A stretch of DNA of 64,000 nt from Radicibacter daui (lineage in GTDB: Bacteria; Pseudomonadota; Alphaproteobacteria; Radicibacterales; Radicibacteraceae), in contig CP131056.1 in the NCBI GenBank assembly GCA_030657355.1, positions 1,570,501-1,634,500 of the forward strand. The letters are read 5' to 3'. The position numbers and the translations under genes were made by a program. The notes under the pieces are model-generated. The model did no database searches and had not been told where the DNA came from. It saw only the letters and a program-made list of their open reading frames with translations. Below, one piece after another: positions 49,825 through 59,216 of this stretch; the first letter of the stretch is position 1, and every line of letters begins with the position of its first letter.

Positions 49825-52506
49825 ATGCCCAGATGGGTCCACAGCTTCGCAAGAGGTGCGGTCGCCCGGGGCGTCTTTGAAGGCACGCCTGTGTCGCGCG
49901 AGGCGCTGGGTATGCAGGCGGCCCTGCTGGCTGATGCCGCTGCCCTTGATCTGCCGGTCCCCCCCGGATTTACCATCGAGGCCGGCGCCAGCGTTGCCCT
50001 GCTCAAGGGTGGCGATTGGCCCTCCGATCTGAAGGCACAGGTCGAGGCCGCGCTGATGGAGCTGGAAGTGCGTTCCGGCTCCCGCCTTGGCGGCAGTGAA
50101 TACCCGCTGGTGGTGGCGGTAAGGCTCGGCGCACGTGAGCGTTTGCCCGGCCTGCCACGGGCCATTCTGGGCGTCGGCCTCAATGACCAGACGGTCGAGA
50201 CGCTGGCACGCCGCAGCGGCAATGTCGGCTTTGCCTACGAGGCCTACACCCGTTTCATCGCCTCCTTCGCCGTGACGGTGGAAGCGCTGGATCCGGCGCT
50301 TTTCGAGGAAGCGCTGGCAACGGCGCGGGGCGAGTCCGGTGGCCGGCTGGACGATATCGGCTGGCGCAGCCTTGCGGGGCGCTTCAAGCGCATCTTCGTG
50401 GCGGAGGCCGGCGCACCTTTCCCGCAGGATGTGCGTGAGCAGTTTGACCGCAGTGTCGATGCCGCCCTGCGCGCCTGGGGCGGGCGGCGCCTGATGCTTC
50501 ACCGGCAGATCAACAATATCCCCGAAGGCTGGGGGGCGGCGGTTACCGTGCAGTCCATGGTCTTTGGCGCCCTGGGCTCCCCCGCCGGCCTTGCCCTTGC
50601 CAGTTCGCGCGATCCGCGCAGCGGCGCCCCGGGTATCGTCGGTCGCTGGCTGCCAGGCGCGATGGGCGATGAGCTGGATCAGGACGGGTTTGCCGAGGCC
50701 CCGATTGCCCGTACCGAGGAGGAACGGCGCCGCACGCCCGAGCAGCCGCTCAGCGAGGCGCACCCCGATGTCTTCAACCAGCTGAGCGAGATTGCCGCCA
50801 GGCTGGAGCGGCACTGGCACGACATGGTGGAATTCGACACCGTGGTCGAGCGCGGCAAGGTCTATCTTGTTGGCGTGCGGCCGGGCCGGCGCAGCGTGCG
50901 CGCGGGCCTGCGCATTGCCGTTGATCTGTGCCGTGACGGGGTAATCGACAAGGCCGAGGCGGTAACGCGGGTGGACCCGGCGTCGCTCGACCAGCTTCTG
51001 CATGCTTCCATCGATCCGGCAACGCCGCGTCAGGTGCTGACGCGCGGCATCGGCGCCTCGCCCGGAGCGGCAACCGGGCGGGTCGTGTTTTCGGGCCTTG
51101 AGGCGCAGCGGGTTGCCCGCAAGGGGAACCCCTGCATTCTGGTACGGATGGAAACCGGCCCGGACGATGTGCATGGCCAGCATGCCGCCTCCGGCGTGCT
51201 GACGGCCCGTGGCGGCATGACCAGCCACGCCGCTGTGGTGGCGCGCGGCATGGGCAAGCCCTGCGTGTGCGGTGCCGGCGAGCTGCGTATTGATGAAGAG
51301 GCAGAGACCATCAGCATTGGCGGCCATGTCATCAAGGCCGGCGAGAAGATCTCCATCGATGGGTCGACCGGAGAGGTGATCATCGGTGCAGTGGCGCTGG
51401 TACAGCCGGGGCTTTCAGCAGATTTCCTCCAGCTCATGGAGTGGGCGGACAGTTTCCGCCGGCTGCGGGTGCGCGCCAATGCGGATACCGCGCGCGATGC
51501 CTGGGCGGCGCAGAAGTTCGGGGCCGAGGGCATCGGCCTTTGCCGTACCGAGCACATGTTCTTCGAGGGGGACCGTATCGTCGCCATGCGGCGGATGATC
51601 CTTGCCGAAGACGAGGCGGCCCGCCGTGAAATCCTGAGCCAGCTGCTGCCGATGCAGCGGGCGGACTTTGCCAAGCTCTTCCACATCATGCGCGGCAAGC
51701 CTGTCACCATCCGCCTGCTTGACCCGCCGCTGCACGAGTTCCTGCCCAAGTCCGACCGCGAAATGGAGGAGATTGCCCATATCTCCGGCACTGATCTCGC
51801 CCGTGTGCGCCGCCGTACCCGCGAGCTGGCAGAGGCAAACCCGATGCTGGGCCACCGGGGTTGCCGTCTCGGCATCTCCTATCCCGAAATCTACGAGATG
51901 CAGGCGCGCGCCATCTTCGAGGCGGCCGAGCAGGTGTTCGCCGATACCGGCGAGACGGTCATTCCCGAAGTGATGATCCCGCTCGTCGGCACGGCCCGCG
52001 AATTCGAGATTTTAAAGCAGGTGGTGGTCAAGGCGGCGGCCGAGGTGCAGTCCGCGCGCGGCGCCTGCAATCTGGAATATCTCGTCGGCACCATGATCGA
52101 GCTGCCACGGGCCTGCTTGCGAGCCCATGAGATCGCGCTGGCCGCCGATTTCTTCAGCTTCGGCACCAACGACCTGACGCAGACGACCTATGGCATGAGC
52201 CGCGACGACGCGGCCTCCTTCCTCGGTGCCTATCAACGGGCCCAGGTGTTCGAAACCGACCCCTTCGTCACCATTGACCGGCAGGGCGTCGGCCGCCTTA
52301 TCCGCATGGCGGTGGAAGAGGGGCGGGAAGCGAGCTACGAGAAGGGCAAGCTGCTGCATCTGGGCGTGTGCGGCGAACACGGCGCCGACCCGGCTTCCGT
52401 ACTGTTCTTCGAGGAAATCGGCCTCGATTATGTCTCCTGCTCGCCCTTCCGCGTGCCGGTGGCGCAGCTGGCGGCGGCGCAGGCGGCCTTGCGCACGAAC
52501 CGCTAG
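49825..52506 (+). CDS. ppdK: Pyruvate, phosphate dikinase
   Basis: Enzyme of 893 residues interconverting pyruvate, ATP and phosphate with PEP, AMP and pyrophosphate. The N-terminal ATP-grasp domain extends to about residue 380. The swivelling phosphohistidine domain reads GGMTSHAAVVARGMGKPCVC, with the catalytic His. The PEP/pyruvate barrel follows, with FFSFGTNDLTQTTYGMSRDD and CGEHGADPASV containing the catalytic Cys. The N-terminus is more diverged than usual. The close linkage with glyQS, seen in many alphaproteobacteria, is positional rather than functional. It ends four bases from convergent ubiX. Confidence 0.94.
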   Translation: MPRWVHSFARGAVARGVFEGTPVSREALGMQAALLADAAALDLPVPPGFTIEAGASVALLKGGDWPSDLKAQVEAALMELEVRSGSRLGGSEYPLVVAVRLGARERLPGLPRAILGVGLNDQTVETLARRSGNVGFAYEAYTRFIASFAVTVEALDPALFEEALATARGESGGRLDDIGWRSLAGRFKRIFVAEAGAPFPQDVREQFDRSVDAALRAWGGRRLMLHRQINNIPEGWGAAVTVQSMVFGALGSPAGLALASSRDPRSGAPGIVGRWLPGAMGDELDQDGFAEAPIARTEEERRRTPEQPLSEAHPDVFNQLSEIAARLERHWHDMVEFDTVVERGKVYLVGVRPGRRSVRAGLRIAVDLCRDGVIDKAEAVTRVDPASLDQLLHASIDPATPRQVLTRGIGASPGAATGRVVFSGLEAQRVARKGNPCILVRMETGPDDVHGQHAASGVLTARGGMTSHAAVVARGMGKPCVCGAGELRIDEEAETISIGGHVIKAGEKISIDGSTGEVIIGAVALVQPGLSADFLQLMEWADSFRRLRVRANADTARDAWAAQKFGAEGIGLCRTEHMFFEGDRIVAMRRMILAEDEAARREILSQLLPMQRADFAKLFHIMRGKPVTIRLLDPPLHEFLPKSDREMEEIAHISGTDLARVRRRTRELAEANPMLGHRGCRLGISYPEIYEMQARAIFEAAEQVFADTGETVIPEVMIPLVGTAREFEILKQVVVKAAAEVQSARGACNLEYLVGTMIELPRACLRAHEIALAADFFSFGTNDLTQTTYGMSRDDAASFLGAYQRAQVFETDPFVTIDRQGVGRLIRMAVEEGREASYEKGKLLHLGVCGEHGADPASVLFFEEIGLDYVSCSPFRVPVAQLAAAQAALRTNR

Positions 52507-52510
52507 AAAA

Positions 52511-53122
52511 TCAGCTCTCGCCCCAGCGCCGCAGCCGCCCCGTATCCAGCCCGAAGAGGTCGAGCACCCGGCCGACGGAATGGTCGATGATGTCATCCAC
52601 CGTCTGCGGCTCGTGATAGAAGGCGGGCAGCGGCGGCGCGATGATGGCGCCCATTTCGGCAAGCTGCGTCATGGTGCGCAGATGGCCCAGATGAAAGGGC
52701 GTCTCCCGCACCATCAGCACGAGGCGCCGGCGCTCCTTCAGCACCACATCGGCGGCGCGTGAGGTGAGCGAGGTGGTCACGCCGGTAGCGATCTCGCTCA
52801 TGGTCCGCACGGAGCAGGGGGCGACGATCATGCCGAGGGTGCGGAACGAGCCGGAAGAGATGGGCGCGGCGATATCCTGCTGCGGGTGCACGACGGAGGC
52901 GAGGGCGCGCACATCGGCCACCTTCATGTCCGTCTCGTGCGCCAGCGTGATTTCCGCCGACTTGCTCATCACCAGATGGGTTTCGACCCCAAGGCCGCGC
53001 AGCACTTCCAGCAGGCGAATGCCATAGATGATGCCGGAGGCGCCGGTAATCGCCACGATGATGCGCTGGGTGTCGCCGGGCGTGGGGCCTGAGCTCGGGC
53101 CAGAGACAGGAGAAGCGGACAT
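52511..53122 (-). CDS. ubiX: Flavin prenyltransferase UbiX
   Basis: Protein of 203 residues making prenylated FMN, the cofactor of UbiD-type decarboxylases in ubiquinone synthesis. The FMN-binding start AITGASGIIYGIRLLEVL and the segments SSGSFRTLGMIVAPCSVRTM and RRLVLMVRETPFHLGHLRTM are characteristic. A short Ser/Pro/Gly-rich N-terminal extension precedes the core; an internal start is possible. A Pad1-type paralogue acting on aromatic acids would look the same. Convergent with ppdK without a terminator between them. Confidence 0.93.
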   Translation of the reverse strand: MSASPVSGPSSGPTPGDTQRIIVAITGASGIIYGIRLLEVLRGLGVETHLVMSKSAEITLAHETDMKVADVRALASVVHPQQDIAAPISSGSFRTLGMIVAPCSVRTMSEIATGVTTSLTSRAADVVLKERRRLVLMVRETPFHLGHLRTMTQLAEMGAIIAPPLPAFYHEPQTVDDIIDHSVGRVLDLFGLDTGRLRRWGES

Positions 53123-53330
53123 TCTGGTCAGCCTTGCGGGCGGGTGGGGACAGTCAGCGGGTGTGAAAGATGGTTCGTCATTTTCCCGTTACCGTTGCGT
53201 GACAATGGCGGGCGGCCTGTGCCATCCTTCCGGTACCGGGCAGCAAGATCCGGCGCGGCCTTTCTAAATGGCCGTGATCCCGAGGATGGGCAATCTAAAT
53301 CCAGCCATCACTAGTGGGAGAGCGCAAAAC

Positions 53331-53504
53331 ATGTCGAATGAAGCGCGTATTGATAGCCTGATGCAGCGTCATGCCGGCCTTGAAGCCCAGCTGCATGCTG
53401 AAGAGACAAGGCCTGCTCCCGACGCATCCGCCCTTCACAAGCTGAAGTGCGAAAAACTCAAGATCAAGGACGAGATCGCCCGCCTGAGCGGCAGCATCCA
53501 CTGA
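53331..53504 (+). CDS. DUF465 (YdcH) family small protein
   Basis: Protein of 57 residues, helical, with the DUF465 pattern ARIDSLMQRHAGLEAQLHAE followed by LHKLKCEKLKIKDEIARL, probably forming a coiled-coil hairpin. Function unknown. ATG 53331 is preceded by GGGAG at 10 bases; the frame extends upstream without protein-like sequence. Such genes are common and conserved in proteobacteria. Confidence 0.86.
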   Translation: MSNEARIDSLMQRHAGLEAQLHAEETRPAPDASALHKLKCEKLKIKDEIARLSGSIH

Positions 53505-53611
53505 CGCTAAGGAAAGCCTGCTGGCCGCCCGGGTGGAGGGCGAAGGCAAGGCGCGATGGCGACTGACAGGGAGTGAGCGGCGTTCAGGAGAACCTGCCCC
53601 CTGATCCTCCC

Positions 53612-53656
53612 AAAAAAAGAACCGGCGTGAAGCCTTTTATTGGCGCACGCCGGTTC
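53612..53656 (-). terminator. Intrinsic terminator downstream of the TrcR-like gene
   Basis: Eleven-bp stem GAACCGGCGTG / CACGCCGGTTC (53619-53629 with 53646-53656), followed on the minus strand by seven T. It can also stop plus-strand transcripts weakly. Confidence 0.88.
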
Positions 53657-53702
53657 ATTTGTTTTGGGCTTATGGGCCGGTCAGGCCGGCCCGTCCCGTA
53701 AC

Positions 53703-54323
53703 TCAGAAAATCTTGGACGGATCGAAGTTGAAGTTGCTGGACCCGCTGTCATGCGGGGCGGCTTCTTCATGCTCGACTTCGTCGTCGTGGGTGATCGGCT
53801 TCATCTTGGAGCCGCTCTTGGCAAGCTCGGCCGCCATCTCGGCCTCGGAGCACAGGCCGAGCAGGATGGGGTTGCGCGGCTTGATGTTCGGCGAGTTCCA
53901 GTGGGTGCGGTCGCGCACCGAAGCGATCGTCGGCTTGGTGGTGCCGACAAGGCGGGAGACCTGCGTGTCGGTCAGTTCCGGATGGTTCTTGACCAGCCAG
54001 GCCACCGCGTCGGGCTTGTCGCCGCGCTTGTTGACCGGCACGTAGCGCGGGCCCTTGGTGCGGGCTGCCGGCTCCGGCAGGTCGCGCTTGGCCATGACAA
54101 GGCGCAGGGCGGGGTTCGCCTCGCAGCGCTTGATCTCTTCTGCCGTCAGCTGGCTGGTGGCGATGGGGTCAAGGCCGGTCATGCCGGGGGCGACTTCGCC
54201 ATCGGCAATGGCCTGGACTTCGAGCGGATGCAGGCCGCAAAAGGCAGCGATCTGATCGAAGGTCAGCGCCGTGTTCTCAACCAGCCAGACTGCCGTGGCC
54301 TTGGGCATGAGGGGCTGTGCCAT
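53703..54323 (-). CDS. DUF1013 / TrcR-type cell-cycle transcriptional regulator
   Basis: Protein of 206 residues of the DUF1013 family, specific to alphaproteobacteria and annotated as cell cycle transcriptional regulator TrcR. The N-terminus MPKATAVWLVENTALTFDQI and the second helix-turn-helix-like block KPDAVAWLVKNHPELTDTQV, then SRLVGTTKPTIASVRDRTHW, are highly typical. An internal duplication of WLV-containing HTH units is visible. The start is ATG 54323, with GAGGAA upstream; the frame continues 31 codons further without conservation. Targets are unknown here. A terminator follows. Confidence 0.88.
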   Translation of the reverse strand: MAQPLMPKATAVWLVENTALTFDQIAAFCGLHPLEVQAIADGEVAPGMTGLDPIATSQLTAEEIKRCEANPALRLVMAKRDLPEPAARTKGPRYVPVNKRGDKPDAVAWLVKNHPELTDTQVSRLVGTTKPTIASVRDRTHWNSPNIKPRNPILLGLCSEAEMAAELAKSGSKMKPITHDDEVEHEEAAPHDSGSSNFNFDPSKIF

Positions 54324-54495
54324 TAAAAATTCCTCCGCGGAAAACGAAACCTGCTGTTCATGTTCCGGCCTTGCTGCAAGCCGCTGATGCTGGATAAACC
54401 CGTAGCGCCCGCGCACCCCCGGATCAAGGAGGCGCCCTGTCTGCCGAAACCAGTAATAGCCGGAAGAAAGGGTAGCGGGCCGTTGAAGGTGGGCT

Positions 54496-55512
54496 TTACG
54501 CGTCCAGCGTCAGGACGATCTTGCCGACATGGCCACTGCTTTCCATCAGCTTATGGGCTTCGGCAGCGGCTGCCAACGGGAAAGTTCGGTCGATCACGGC
54601 TTTGATGCGCCCGGCGGCGATCTCGGGCCAGATATGCTCTTCAAGCGCCGCGGCGATGGCGGCCTTGAAGGCCGTGGGGCGCGCCCGGAGCGTAGAGCCG
54701 GAGATGGAAAGCCGTCGCCGCATCACCTGCGCGAAATTGACCGCCGCCTTGCTGCCGCCGAGGAAGGCCAGGAGCGAAAGCCGGCCATCGTCGGCCAGTG
54801 CATCGAGATCTCGCGGGATATAGTCTCCTGCCACCATGTCGAGGATGACATCGACGCCGCGCCCGTCCGTGGCCGCTTTTACCGCGCCGACAAAATCCTC
54901 CTCGCGGTAATTGATGGCGAGATCAGCCCCCAGTGCGAGACAGGCGGCGCATTTTTCGGCACTGCCCGCTGTCACGAAAACCTTTGAGCCAAGGGCCTTT
55001 GCCATCTGGATGGCGGCAACGCCAATGCCGCTGCTGCCGCCATGGACCAGCAACGACTCGCCGGGCTTGAGGGCCGAGCGGTCGAACACATTGGTCCAGA
55101 CGGTAAAGAAGGTCTCGGGCAGGGAGGCGGCCTCGGTAAAGCTCATCCCCTCCGGGACCGGCAGGCACTGGCCGGCGGGCACTGCGGCATAGGCAGCATA
55201 CCCGCCGCCGGCCATCAGCGCGCAGACCTTGTCGCCGATCTTCCAGCGTGCGGCGCCTTCTCCCAGCGCCACGACCGTGCCGGCCACTTCCAGCCCCGGA
55301 ATGTCGCTGGCGCCGGGCGGCGGGGCGTACTGGCCCTTGCGCTGAAGCACGTCCGGCCGGTTGACGCCTGCCGCCGCTACCTTGATCAGCACCTCTCCCG
55401 GGGCCGGCTGCGGCACGTCGCGCCGGGCCGAGGTGATGACATCCGGGCTGCCCGCGCCATCAAAGAGGATGCAGTCCATTTCGGCGGGCAAGGGGGCGTC
55501 GGCGAGGGTCAT
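54496..55512 (-). CDS. NAD(P)H-quinone oxidoreductase, MDR superfamily (PIG3/TP53I3-like)
   Basis: Zinc-free medium-chain reductase of 338 residues. The N-terminal GroES-like domain contains VLIKVAAAGVNRPDVLQRKG, a hallmark of the quinone reductase PIG3 group. The Rossmann domain has LVHGGSSGIGVAAIQMAKAL and VFVTAGSAEKCAAC, with NADPH preference suggested by the residues after the second strand. It probably reduces quinones or enals as a detoxifying enzyme. It stands alone between unrelated genes. Confidence 0.87.
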   Translation of the reverse strand: MTLADAPLPAEMDCILFDGAGSPDVITSARRDVPQPAPGEVLIKVAAAGVNRPDVLQRKGQYAPPPGASDIPGLEVAGTVVALGEGAARWKIGDKVCALMAGGGYAAYAAVPAGQCLPVPEGMSFTEAASLPETFFTVWTNVFDRSALKPGESLLVHGGSSGIGVAAIQMAKALGSKVFVTAGSAEKCAACLALGADLAINYREEDFVGAVKAATDGRGVDVILDMVAGDYIPRDLDALADDGRLSLLAFLGGSKAAVNFAQVMRRRLSISGSTLRARPTAFKAAIAAALEEHIWPEIAAGRIKAVIDRTFPLAAAAEAHKLMESSGHVGKIVLTLDA

Positions 55513-55608
55513 GTCGCGGGATATCTCCGAAGGATCGGGAAAGGGTGGGCCGGTCGGGCCACCTTCCTGAAAATGGGGCCTGCCGCCATTGCGGCAAGAC
55601 CCCGGAGC

Positions 55609-56550
55609 TCAAAGCCGGCCGAGCCGGTCGATGATGGTTGTCATGTAACCTTCGGCGTCGATGTCACGCAGAACGAGGGCATTGGCCGGCTTGCCGGTTA
55701 CGCTCCACCAGTCGATGATGGTCATGCCGAGCGTATCGGGGCTGCCAGTCTCCACGGTCACATTGACGCGCCGCCCGTTCGGGAAAAACTCCGGATGCAT
55801 CAGCCAGACAAGGGTTGTCGGGTCATGCAGCGGGCCGCCGTCCCAGCCATATTTCTGCTCGTCGAAGCGCTTGTTGAAGCTGAGCAGATGATAGAAGACC
55901 TCGGCCAGTTTCGTGCCCTTCGCGCGCAGCCGCTCCAGCCGTGCGGCGGTGGTGCGGGCCTGATGGGTGCAATCGAGCGGGATGAGGGTGAGGTTGGCAC
56001 CGCTGGTGAAGACGCGGGCTGCCGCCTCAGGGTCGACATAGATGTTGAATTCGGCCGCCGGGGTGACGTTGCCGCCTTCCGACAGCGCGCCGCCCATGAT
56101 GACGATTTCCGCCAGATGCTCCGCAAGGCGAGGCTCACGCGCCATGGCGAGGGCGATGTTGGTGAGCGGCGCCAGCGCGCAGATCGTGACCGTCCCCTTG
56201 GGCCGGCTCATCACCATCTCCACGATGGCTTCCGGTGCAAAGCCGGCCGCGGGCTTTGCCACCGGGTCCGGCAGGTCATACCCGTCAAACCCGGTATGGC
56301 CATGGACATATTCCGCCGTGATCAGCGGGCGCACCAGCGGGGCCGATGCACCGGCATAGACGGGAATATCCGTGCGCCCGGCAAGTTCCAGCGCCTTGAG
56401 GGCATTCTTCGTCGTGAGGTCGAGCGGCACATTGCCGGCAACCGTGGTCACGGCCAGCAGCTCGAACAGTTCCGGTGCCGCAAGGGCGGTGAGGAAGGTG
56501 ACGGCGTCGTCGGGCGACGGATCGGTATCGATGATGAGGGCACGGGTCAT
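55609..56550 (-). CDS. Nucleoside hydrolase (inosine-uridine preferring type)
   Basis: Enzyme of 313 residues that cleaves the N-glycosidic bond of ribonucleosides. The calcium-binding N-terminus reads IIDTDPSPDDAVTFL: the Asp residues of DTDPGxDDA are kept but Gly is replaced by Ser-Pro. VYAGASAPL, TNIALAM and IVIMGGALSEGGNVTPAAEFN with YVDPEAAA, and a distal HDPTTLVWL Asp, complete the active site. The start is ATG 56550; codons upstream in the same frame overlap the next gene on the other strand. Substrate base is not predictable. Confidence 0.87.
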   Translation of the reverse strand: MTRALIIDTDPSPDDAVTFLTALAAPELFELLAVTTVAGNVPLDLTTKNALKALELAGRTDIPVYAGASAPLVRPLITAEYVHGHTGFDGYDLPDPVAKPAAGFAPEAIVEMVMSRPKGTVTICALAPLTNIALAMAREPRLAEHLAEIVIMGGALSEGGNVTPAAEFNIYVDPEAAARVFTSGANLTLIPLDCTHQARTTAARLERLRAKGTKLAEVFYHLLSFNKRFDEQKYGWDGGPLHDPTTLVWLMHPEFFPNGRRVNVTVETGSPDTLGMTIIDWWSVTGKPANALVLRDIDAEGYMTTIIDRLGRL

Positions 56551-56670
56551 GGAGGTCTTTTGCCGGAAAAGCCATGGGCAGGCGGGAGAAGGCCCTTGCA
56601 TACGAAAAGCCGGTGGAGGCACACAAGCAAAAGCCCGGAACGCCGACGGGCCCATAACAGGAGGATGCTC

Positions 56671-56859
56671 ATGGACGCCGAAGATCTGGAGCCGCGCCGC
56701 AAGGTAAAACAACCGCTGGTGCTGGATCGTTTATCCGTCGAGGAGCTCAGGGAATATCGCGCCGAGCTTGAAGCCGAGATCGCTCGTGTCGACGACGCGA
56801 TCAAGGACCGCCGCGGCCATATCGCCGCCGCCGAAGCGCTGTTCCGCAAGCCGGACTGA
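56671..56859 (+). CDS. DUF1192 family small protein
   Basis: Protein of 62 residues with the DUF1192 signature LDRLSVEELREYRAELEAEI and ARVDDAIKDRRGHIAAAEAL, a single charged helix followed by FRKPD. It is alphaproteobacterial and uncharacterised; a coiled-coil adaptor role is plausible. The start is ATG 56671, six bases after AGGAGG; ATG 56665 touches the ribosome-binding site. Divergent from the nucleoside hydrolase. Confidence 0.87.
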   Translation: MDAEDLEPRRKVKQPLVLDRLSVEELREYRAELEAEIARVDDAIKDRRGHIAAAEALFRKPD

Positions 56860-56959
56860 GGCACGCTGCCGCGGCAGACCCCGGTCGGGCTTGCCGTGAC
56901 CGGCAACGGGCCGCCATGATGGTGTCCGGGGAGCTTCAAAAAGGGGAGAATGAGGGGAG

Positions 56960-57538
56960 ATGGACCGCGTGTTCGGGATTGTCAGGCGGCACCTTGCCGC
57001 CAGCCTCGCTGCCGGCGCACTGATGCTGCCGGTAGCCGGCCATGCCGCCGTGCTGGCCGATGCCGGGTCACTGCAGCCCGGCCTCGGCGCGATGTATTAT
57101 TTCTATCCGATGCGCAGTCTCGATGGCGTCGAGGATTTTGTCGCCGACAGCAAGGGCCGCGCCGGCGATCCTGTGCCCAACCTTGAATACAAGGCGGTTG
57201 GCGGGCGCGTCATGACCTCGCGGCTCGTCGATCAGGTACTGGCCGATCTCAAGGGCTATCTGAACTTTCCGGCAGCCGGCAGCTATCGCTTTCAGGTCGA
57301 GTCGAATGACGGCGTGATCATCCAGCTGGATGGCAAGGAAGTCTTCAAGGCCGACGGCGTACATGCCGATCTCCTGTCCGACCCGTTCGAGCTTCAGGTG
57401 GACGAGGCCGGCTGGCACGAGCTGCACATCTATTATTTCGAGCACAAGGGCACCTCGACGCTCAGGATGCTGCGTCAGGCACCGGGCGACGGAGCCCTTG
57501 CCATCGTGCCGCCGGCGGATTTCGCTCACAGCCCGTAA
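56960..57538 (+). CDS. Secreted PA14-domain protein
   Basis: Exported protein of 192 residues. The N-terminus has a signal peptide (RRHLAASLAAGALMLPVAGH, cleavage after HAA likely). Most of the mature chain is one PA14-type beta-sandwich: YLNFPAAGSYRFQVESNDGV, then IIQLDGKEVF and GWHELHIYYFEHKGTSTLRM. PA14 domains usually bind carbohydrates and are mostly part of larger adhesins or glycosidases; here it stands alone. A periplasmic or surface sugar-binding role is inferred. No partner gene is evident; fumC follows. Confidence 0.8.
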   Translation: MDRVFGIVRRHLAASLAAGALMLPVAGHAAVLADAGSLQPGLGAMYYFYPMRSLDGVEDFVADSKGRAGDPVPNLEYKAVGGRVMTSRLVDQVLADLKGYLNFPAAGSYRFQVESNDGVIIQLDGKEVFKADGVHADLLSDPFELQVDEAGWHELHIYYFEHKGTSTLRMLRQAPGDGALAIVPPADFAHSP

Positions 57539-57715
57539 GGGTGCGAGACTGTCGCATCTTGGTCTTGGCGGGCCATGCGTGCTAGAACGCCGGCACCATT
57601 CCGCCGTCCGGCGGCCGGGCCTTCCCGCCCCGCCTGCCGGCTTTTCCGACGACCGTCCGGACCCAACGGGCCCCGCCCCCGGGATTGCCCAAGGCCGGCA
57701 AGGAGTTCGCAAGTT

Positions 57716-59119
57716 ATGGCCGATACGCCTGCCATGCGCATTGAAACCGACACCATGGGTGCCATCGAGGTGCCGACCGACCGCCTGTGGGGCGCGCAGA
57801 CCCAGCGCTCCCTGCAGAACTTCAAGATCGGCGGCGAGCGCATGCCCGCTCCGCTGGTGCGCGCGCTCGGCATCATCAAGAAGGCCGCGGCTCTGGCCAA
57901 TATCAAGCTCGGCGCCATCGACGGCAAGCTGGGCAATGCGATTGCCGAAGCCGCCGAAGAGGTGATCGATGGTTCGCTGATCGAGCATTTCCCGCTGGTT
58001 GTCTGGCAGACCGGTTCCGGCACCCAGTCGAACATGAATGCCAACGAGGTTATCGGCAACCGCGCCTCCGAGCTTCTGGGCGGCGAGCGCGGCACCAAGA
58101 AGCCGGTGCACCCGAACGATCACGTCAATATGGGCCAGTCGTCGAACGATACCTTCCCGACGGCCATGCACATCGCGGCGGTGGAGCAGATCCATCACGA
58201 GCTGATTCCGGCGCTGGAGCATCTCCAGGCGGCGCTGGAAGCCAAGTCCGCCGAGTTCAGCGACATCGTCAAGATCGGGCGCACCCATCTGCAGGATGCA
58301 ACACCGCTGACGCTGGGCCAGGAATTCTCCGGTTACGCCACCCAGGTGAAGTACGGCATCACCCGCATCCGCGCGACGCTGCCGCACCTCTACCAGCTGG
58401 CCCAGGGCGGCACTGCCGTTGGTACCGGCCTCAACGCCAAGGTTGGTTTTGCCGAGGAATTCGCCGCGCAGGTGGAAGGCATTACCGGCCTGCCCTTCGT
58501 GACCGCCGAGAACAAGTTCGAGGCGCTGGCCGCCCATGATGCGATGGTCGAGGCCTCCGGTGCGCTCAACACCATCGCCGCTTCCTTCATGAAGATCGCC
58601 AACGACATCCGCCTGCTGGGCTCGGGCCCGCGCTGCGGCATCGGTGAGCTGTCGCTGCCGGAGAACGAGCCGGGTAGCTCGATCATGCCGGGCAAGGTCA
58701 ACCCGACCCAGTCCGAAGCCATGACGATGGTGTGCGCGCAGGTGATGGGCAACCATGTTGCCGTGACCGTTGCCGGCGCCACCGGCCATTTTGAACTCAA
58801 CGTGTTCAAGCCGGTCATCATCTTCAACCTGCTGCAGTCGATCCGCCTCTTGGCTGATTCCGCCCGCAGCTTCACCGATAACTGCGTGGTCGGCATCGAA
58901 GCCAACCGCGAGCGCATCAACAAGCTGCTCAATGAGTCGCTGATGCTGGTGACCGCGCTCAACCCGCATATCGGCTACGACAATGCGGCCAAGATCGCCA
59001 AGACCGCCCACAAGGAGCATTCGACGCTGAAGGAGACCGGCATCAAGCTCGGCCTGCTCACCGCCGAACAGTTCGACAGCTGGGTGCGTCCGGAGAACAT
59101 GGTCGGCCCGCGCAAGTAA
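57716..59119 (+). CDS. fumC: Fumarate hydratase, class II
   Basis: Iron-independent fumarase of 467 residues, TCA cycle. Family features: [20 protein letters not shown] at the start, [36 protein letters not shown] and the superfamily signature [15 protein letters not shown] containing the catalytic Ser loop. Length is normal. The start is ATG 57716, with AAGGAG about 12 bases upstream; the open frame begins earlier at a less likely ATG. A terminator follows. Confidence 0.96.
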   Translation: MADTPAMRIETDTMGAIEVPTDRLWGAQTQRSLQNFKIGGERMPAPLVRALGIIKKAAALANIKLGAIDGKLGNAIAEAAEEVIDGSLIEHFPLVVWQTGSGTQSNMNANEVIGNRASELLGGERGTKKPVHPNDHVNMGQSSNDTFPTAMHIAAVEQIHHELIPALEHLQAALEAKSAEFSDIVKIGRTHLQDATPLTLGQEFSGYATQVKYGITRIRATLPHLYQLAQGGTAVGTGLNAKVGFAEEFAAQVEGITGLPFVTAENKFEALAAHDAMVEASGALNTIAASFMKIANDIRLLGSGPRCGIGELSLPENEPGSSIMPGKVNPTQSEAMTMVCAQVMGNHVAVTVAGATGHFELNVFKPVIIFNLLQSIRLLADSARSFTDNCVVGIEANRERINKLLNESLMLVTALNPHIGYDNAAKIAKTAHKEHSTLKETGIKLGLLTAEQFDSWVRPENMVGPRK

Positions 59120-59142
59120 GCGCCGACCCTCCCGGTTCGGGC

Positions 59143-59184
59143 AAAAAAAGACCCCGCCGGAGCGATCCGGCGGGGTTTTATTTT
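59143..59184. terminator. Bidirectional intrinsic terminator after fumC
   Basis: Ten-bp stem ACCCCGCCGG / CCGGCGGGGT (59151-59160 with 59167-59176), loop of six, with seven A on the left and TTTATTTT on the right. It lies between convergent genes. Confidence 0.9.
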
Positions 59185-59216
59185 CCGCCCGCCTGACGGG
59201 GCGGAGGGAGGAGAGG

